Source: Sporomusa termitida
Lineage (GTDB): Bacteria; Bacillota; Negativicutes; Sporomusales; Sporomusaceae
NCBI RefSeq assembly: GCF_007641255.1
Contig: NZ_CP036259.1
Location: 1,116,001 to 1,180,000, forward strand
Direction of reading: 5' to 3'
DNA: 64,000 nucleotides
Shown here: positions 60,515 to 64,000 of the stretch, piece by piece
Layout of the letters: each line of letters begins with the position of its first letter
Position numbering within the stretch: the stretch's first letter is position 1
Notes under the pieces: generated by a model
What the model saw: only the letters and a program-made list of their open reading frames with translations
What the model was told of the DNA's origin: nothing
Database searches by the model: none
Translations under genes and position numbers: made by a program

Positions 60515-60642
60515 TGCTGTTCTTCCGGTGGCTGCCAGCGGGGGCCGCAATGTTAAAGGCATGACTAATTGGCAGAGAAGAGAGAAAAATATAAATTTTT
60601 TCTTTTCGTGGTGGATTTTTGCTAAAATGTTCTTGATTTTTG

Positions 60643-60701
60643 ACACATGCTATGGGATAATAATAATGTAAAACAAAATTGGATTAATCCATTAATCCAA
60701 T
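60643..60701 (+). promoter_or_regulatory. Promoter and palindromic GntR operator
   Basis: TTGACA and AATAAT are about 16 bp apart. Just downstream, ATTGGATTAAT and ATTAATCCAAT (60678-60701) are perfect 11-bp arms around CC. It overlaps the predicted leader of the gntR gene and suits autorepression. Confidence 0.65.
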
Positions 60702-60709
60702 AAATTAGG

Positions 60710-61696
60710 ATGATGACTGTGATTGTACAAAAACTTGGCGTGCCGATTTACCTGCAAGTGAAAGCGCACATTTTGGACAAAATAAAAACAGGTTATTACA
60801 AACACGGTGACAAGCTGCCAACAGAACGCCAGTTATCAGAACAACTGGGCATTAGCCGGAATACGGTCAGCGCCGCTTACAAAGAACTGCTGCTGGAGGG
60901 GGTTTTGGAGGCGCAGCAGGGACGAGGGACCTTTGTGCGCGAACAGACGGCCGATCCCATGGTTGCCGGGGCCGATATTGCCGGCAGCAGGCTGGAGCGG
61001 GCTCTTAAGGTGATTGATGCGGCTATGCTGCAGGTAGTGGAATTTGGTTTTACGGTGGAGCAGTTTGCGGCGCTGGTTGCTATCCGGGCCAAAGAAAAGG
61101 AGTTTGCCGTCAGGGCGCTCAGGGTTGCGGTTATTGACTGTACCTTTGAATATGTGGAACGGTTTGTGGCGCAGCTGGGGCAAGTGGCCAAAGTACACTT
61201 TGAAGCGGTTACGCTGGCCGATGTACTGACAGGAATTGTTAAACCGGAGTTTCTCGCGGCCTGCGATCTGATAGTGACGACAATGGAACACCAGGCGGCG
61301 ATTGCCGAGCGTCTCGGCAGCGGTAATAAACTGATGGTTGTGGCTACTACGCCGAACCTGGAGGCGGTAATCAAGTTAGCCCGGTTAGCGGCAGGTACGG
61401 AAGTGGCTGTTGTTGCCAAGACCCGGGAATTTGTCACAGCCCTGAACAGGCTGCTGGCCAAAATTGGCTGCAGCGGCCTTGTGCTGAACCCGTGCGTCGG
61501 TCAGGGCGGCGAGCAGGTAAAGCAATGTATTGCTCATCACAAGGTGGTTGTTACTGCCGACTCAATGCACAGCATTGTGCGCCAGGCAGCCGGTGCAGAC
61601 CAGGACATCATCACCTTTTATTATGAAATCGACCAGGGATCACTCCAACAGGTTATTAGCCGGTTGGTTACTGAGTCCGATAAAGCAAAGGAGTAG
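60710..61696 (+). CDS. GntR-family regulator of the glutamate mutase operon
   Basis: A 328-residue regulator. The N-terminal 70 residues form the GntR winged helix ([59 protein letters not shown]). The C-terminal 240 residues are not the usual FadR or UTRA domain; [30 protein letters not shown] and the periplasmic-binding-like pattern suggest a ligand-binding fold. It precedes glmS by 5 nt, so it probably senses a fermentation intermediate and controls its own operon through the palindrome at 60678. SD is weak; ATG 60710 or 60713. Confidence 0.82.
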   Translation: MMTVIVQKLGVPIYLQVKAHILDKIKTGYYKHGDKLPTERQLSEQLGISRNTVSAAYKELLLEGVLEAQQGRGTFVREQTADPMVAGADIAGSRLERALKVIDAAMLQVVEFGFTVEQFAALVAIRAKEKEFAVRALRVAVIDCTFEYVERFVAQLGQVAKVHFEAVTLADVLTGIVKPEFLAACDLIVTTMEHQAAIAERLGSGNKLMVVATTPNLEAVIKLARLAAGTEVAVVAKTREFVTALNRLLAKIGCSGLVLNPCVGQGGEQVKQCIAHHKVVVTADSMHSIVRQAAGADQDIITFYYEIDQGSLQQVISRLVTESDKAKE

Positions 61697-61701
61697 TGGA
61701 A

Positions 61702-62112
61702 ATGACAAACAAGGTAAAGGTTATATTAGGTGTGATTGGTGCCGACTGTCATGCTGTGGGTAATAAAATCCTCAATCATGCGCTTACCGCTGCCGGCTAT
61801 GAGGTAATTAACCTGGGTGTACTGGTTCCGCAAGAGGAATTTGTTAATGCCGCCATTGAAACCGACGCGAAAGCCATTCTGGTTGCTTCTCTGTATGGCC
61901 ATGGTGAGATTGACTGCCGGGGGCTGCGTGACCGCTGCCGTGAAGCCGGCATTGAAGATATCCTGCTCTATGTTGGCGGCAACCTGGTTGTCGGCAAAAC
62001 AGATTTTAAAGAGGTAGAAGAAAAGTTCCTGGCGATGGGATATGACAAGGTTTATGAGCCGGGAACGCTGCCGGACGTGGTACTGGCCGACCTGCAAGCG
62101 GATTTGATATAA
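61702..62112 (+). CDS. glmS: Glutamate mutase sigma (S) subunit
   Basis: A 136-residue cobalamin-binding subunit. The D15-x-H17-x2-G20 motif (GADCHAVG) supplies the axial histidine, and YVGGNLVVG matches the GGxxxxG loop. ATG 61702 follows AAAGGAG. With GlmE it interconverts glutamate and 3-methylaspartate, first step of the methylaspartate route of glutamate fermentation, and depends on adenosylcobalamin. Confidence 0.95.
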   Translation: MTNKVKVILGVIGADCHAVGNKILNHALTAAGYEVINLGVLVPQEEFVNAAIETDAKAILVASLYGHGEIDCRGLRDRCREAGIEDILLYVGGNLVVGKTDFKEVEEKFLAMGYDKVYEPGTLPDVVLADLQADLI

Positions 62113-62128
62113 AAAGGGGTCTGGTATT

Positions 62129-63511
62129 TTGAATAATGTATTGCTCATCGACTTCGGCAGTACTTATACCAAAATTACAGCGGTAGATATTGAACAGGAA
62201 CAGGTATTAGGTACTGCCCGGGGGATTACTACTGTTACCACCGATATCATGGACGGCCTTAATCAGGCCCTGGCCGCGTTGTTTGCCCGGACCGGCAAGC
62301 TTGATTTCAGCCAGGTGCTGGGCTGTTCAAGCGCGGCCGGCGGGCTGAAAATGATCGCTGTCGGCTTAGTGCCGGAGATGACGGCCGAGGCTGCCAAGCG
62401 GGCGGCGTTGGGGGCCGGCGCCAAGGTGCTGAAGGTGTTCAGTCATGAGTTAAGTGAATATGAGCTGGAAGAGATTGCCGGGCTACAGCCTGATATTATT
62501 CTCCTGGCCGGCGGTACCGACGGCGGCAATCAAAAAGTCATCGTCCATAATGCTCAGATGCTGGCCGGGCTGGGCCTGGACATACCGGTAGTGGTAGCCG
62601 GCAATAAGTCGGTAACGCCGGCGGTGGTTAAAATCCTGGCGGCGAAAATGACCGAGGTCCGGCCCACCGAAAACGTTATGCCCAGGCTGGATGAACTTAA
62701 TATTGAGCCGGCCCGGGTTGTTATCCGGGATATATTTCTGAACCGCATCACTGAAGCCAAGGGCTTAAACCGGGCCAATAAAATGGTTGACCGGCTGGTT
62801 ATGCCGACACCGGCTGCCGTTTTGAAAGCGGCCGAGCTGTTAAGCCAGGGCGGGGGCGGGGAAACAGGCCTCGGTGATTTAATGGTAATGGACATCGGCG
62901 GCGCCACCACCGATGTGTACTCGATCGCTAAAGGCGATCCCACCGTGGGCGGGGTTTCGTTAAAGGGTCTGGCTGAGCCGTTTGGCAAACGCACGGTGGA
63001 AGGGGACCTGGGCATGCGCTATAGTGCCGGCGCCCTGTTAAAAGCCGCCGGGGCGGAGATGATTGCCGGCTATGCCGGTGTGACGCCGGCCGCCGCCGCC
63101 GCCTATGTCGCCAAAGTGGAAGCCGATATCGATTATCTGCCGGCAACGGAGGCCGAAGCGGCCGTTGAGATTGCGATGGGCAAAGCCTGCGTAAAGCTTA
63201 GTGCCGACAGGCATGTGGGGCATCTGGTTATTTACTACACGCCCTTTGGCATCAGCCATGTCCAGAATGGCAAGGATCTGACCAGGGTGGCCACGGTGAT
63301 CGGCACCGGCGGGGTGATTGTCAACAACCCCAAGCCGGCGGAGATCTTGAAGGGCATATTATTTGATGAAAATAGCCCGGAGGTACTCAAGCCACAGCAA
63401 CCGGAGTTTTTCATTGACCAGGATTACATCATGGCATCGATGGGCCTGCTGGGCGAAGAATATCCTGCTGCAGCGGTGCGAATGATGAAAAAATACATTA
63501 TCAAGCAATAG
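62129..63511 (+). CDS. mutL: Glutamate mutase-associated MutL/GlmL protein
   Basis: A 460-residue ASKHA ATPase (LLIDFGSTYTKITAV, LLAGGTDGGN, VMDIGGATTDVYSI, GTGGVIVN). MutL lies between the two mutase subunits in clostridial operons and is thought to protect or reactivate the enzyme; it is unrelated to DNA mismatch MutL. TTG 62129 starts after AAAAGGGG. Confidence 0.93.
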   Translation: MNNVLLIDFGSTYTKITAVDIEQEQVLGTARGITTVTTDIMDGLNQALAALFARTGKLDFSQVLGCSSAAGGLKMIAVGLVPEMTAEAAKRAALGAGAKVLKVFSHELSEYELEEIAGLQPDIILLAGGTDGGNQKVIVHNAQMLAGLGLDIPVVVAGNKSVTPAVVKILAAKMTEVRPTENVMPRLDELNIEPARVVIRDIFLNRITEAKGLNRANKMVDRLVMPTPAAVLKAAELLSQGGGGETGLGDLMVMDIGGATTDVYSIAKGDPTVGGVSLKGLAEPFGKRTVEGDLGMRYSAGALLKAAGAEMIAGYAGVTPAAAAAYVAKVEADIDYLPATEAEAAVEIAMGKACVKLSADRHVGHLVIYYTPFGISHVQNGKDLTRVATVIGTGGVIVNNPKPAEILKGILFDENSPEVLKPQQPEFFIDQDYIMASMGLLGEEYPAAAVRMMKKYIIKQ

Positions 63512-63536
63512 TTGATAAGAGGAGGCTTTTGTTCAC

Positions 63537-64000
63537 ATGGAACTTAAGAATAAAAAGTGGACGCATGACGAGTTTTATGCCACCCGCGAGGAAGTCCTGA
63601 CCCACTGGCCGACAGGCAAAGAGGTCGATTTTGCAGAAGCGGTCAAATATCATGAAAACATCCCGGCCAAACGCCATTTTGCCAAACGCCTGGTCAAAGC
63701 CAAAAAAAACGGCGAGACCCTGACCCAACCGCGTGCCGGTGTTGCCCTTATTGATGAACATATAAATTTGCTTAACTTCCTGAAGACGGAAGGGGAAGCC
63801 GACCTCCTGCCCAGCACTATTGACAGCTATACCCGCCAAAACCAGTATAAAGAAGCCCAGAACGGTATTGAAGAAAGCCTGAAAGCCGGGCGCTCCCTGT
63901 TAAACGGCTTCCCGGCTGTTAATCACGGGGTTGCCGGGGTACGCCGGGTTGTGGAAAGTGTTGACGCGCCGCTGCAGGTTCGTCATGGCACCCCGGATGC
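63537..64000 (+). CDS. glmE: Glutamate mutase epsilon (E) subunit, 5' part
   Basis: The first 154 codons of the catalytic subunit, cut by the window end. ATG 63537 follows [69 protein letters not shown] and [17 protein letters not shown] match GlmE. It follows mutL by 25 nt. Confidence 0.95.
   Translation, partial: MELKNKKWTHDEFYATREEVLTHWPTGKEVDFAEAVKYHENIPAKRHFAKRLVKAKKNGETLTQPRAGVALIDEHINLLNFLKTEGEADLLPSTIDSYTRQNQYKEAQNGIEESLKAGRSLLNGFPAVNHGVAGVRRVVESVDAPLQVRHGTPD

Overview
The window looks like chromosome of an anaerobic, flagellated, outer-membrane-bearing Firmicute of the Negativicutes, most likely Sporomusaceae. Firmicute traits are strong AGGAGG ribosome binding sites, frequent GTG and TTG starts and rho-independent terminators. 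Diderm traits are two TonB-dependent receptors, two or more beta-barrel proteins ending in phenylalanine, and a MacA/MacB-type exporter beside a TolC-family remnant. Glutamate mutase genes and a radical-dehydratase-type protein with its activator point to amino acid fermentation. The assignment rests on gene content only.

Layout. 1-4.3 kb is a worn accessory zone: a kinase tail, tRNA-Arg(CCG), a zinc-ribbon membrane protein, an MFS exporter, a frameshifted XRE regulator, a tRNA 3'-half fragment, and a decayed REP-associated transposase whose right-hand REP is interrupted by a group II intron that has lost almost all of its protein gene. 4.3-6.8 kb and 21.3-29 kb form one scattered regulon: two cobalamin-riboswitch TonB receptors, a small duplicated protein, a CobN-type chelatase and a MerR/BmrR-like regulator, tied together by four near-identical palindromes. 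7-10.7 kb holds a porin, a coiled-coil protein, a DUF47/PhoU-like protein and a TauE/SafE permease.

10.9-21.2 kb is a six-gene exopolysaccharide operon behind a c-di-GMP-I riboswitch: outer-membrane barrel, UDP-aminosugar dehydrogenase, triple NodB-fold protein, PilZ-GT2 synthase, PgaB-like pseudoenzyme and GH18-like lipoprotein. Both transcription and the synthase may answer to c-di-GMP. I consider this the best candidate for an undescribed system.

29-36 kb carries an envelope-stress-like circuit: a sensor kinase and OmpR-type regulator lie between two promoters with the same direct repeats. One promoter drives a small periplasmic protein; the other drives a TolC remnant, an adaptor and an ABC exporter. 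36-46.5 kb is a flagellar hook and filament block (flgD, flgE, two flgK, flgL, fliD, an export-chaperone-like gene, flagellin). 46.8-50.5 kb has two tandem orphan response regulators, one with the phosphoacceptor Asp replaced by Glu, then a sparse region with small proteins, a probable structured RNA and a Fur-box-controlled DUF2325 gene.

50.5-60.4 kb is housekeeping and redox metabolism: thioesterase, murI, an F420-ligase-like protein, a 2-hydroxyacyl-CoA-dehydratase-like protein with ATPase activator, a HyuA-like protein, an HDAC-family protein with a zinc ribbon, rph, rdgB, a YfcE-like phosphoesterase and an RDD protein. 60.6-64 kb is a GntR-controlled glutamate mutase operon (glmS, mutL, glmE) cut by the window end; its B12 dependence matches the B12 uptake genes upstream. 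A roughly 100-nt structured repeat occurs four times between 36 and 60 kb, always in the same orientation.
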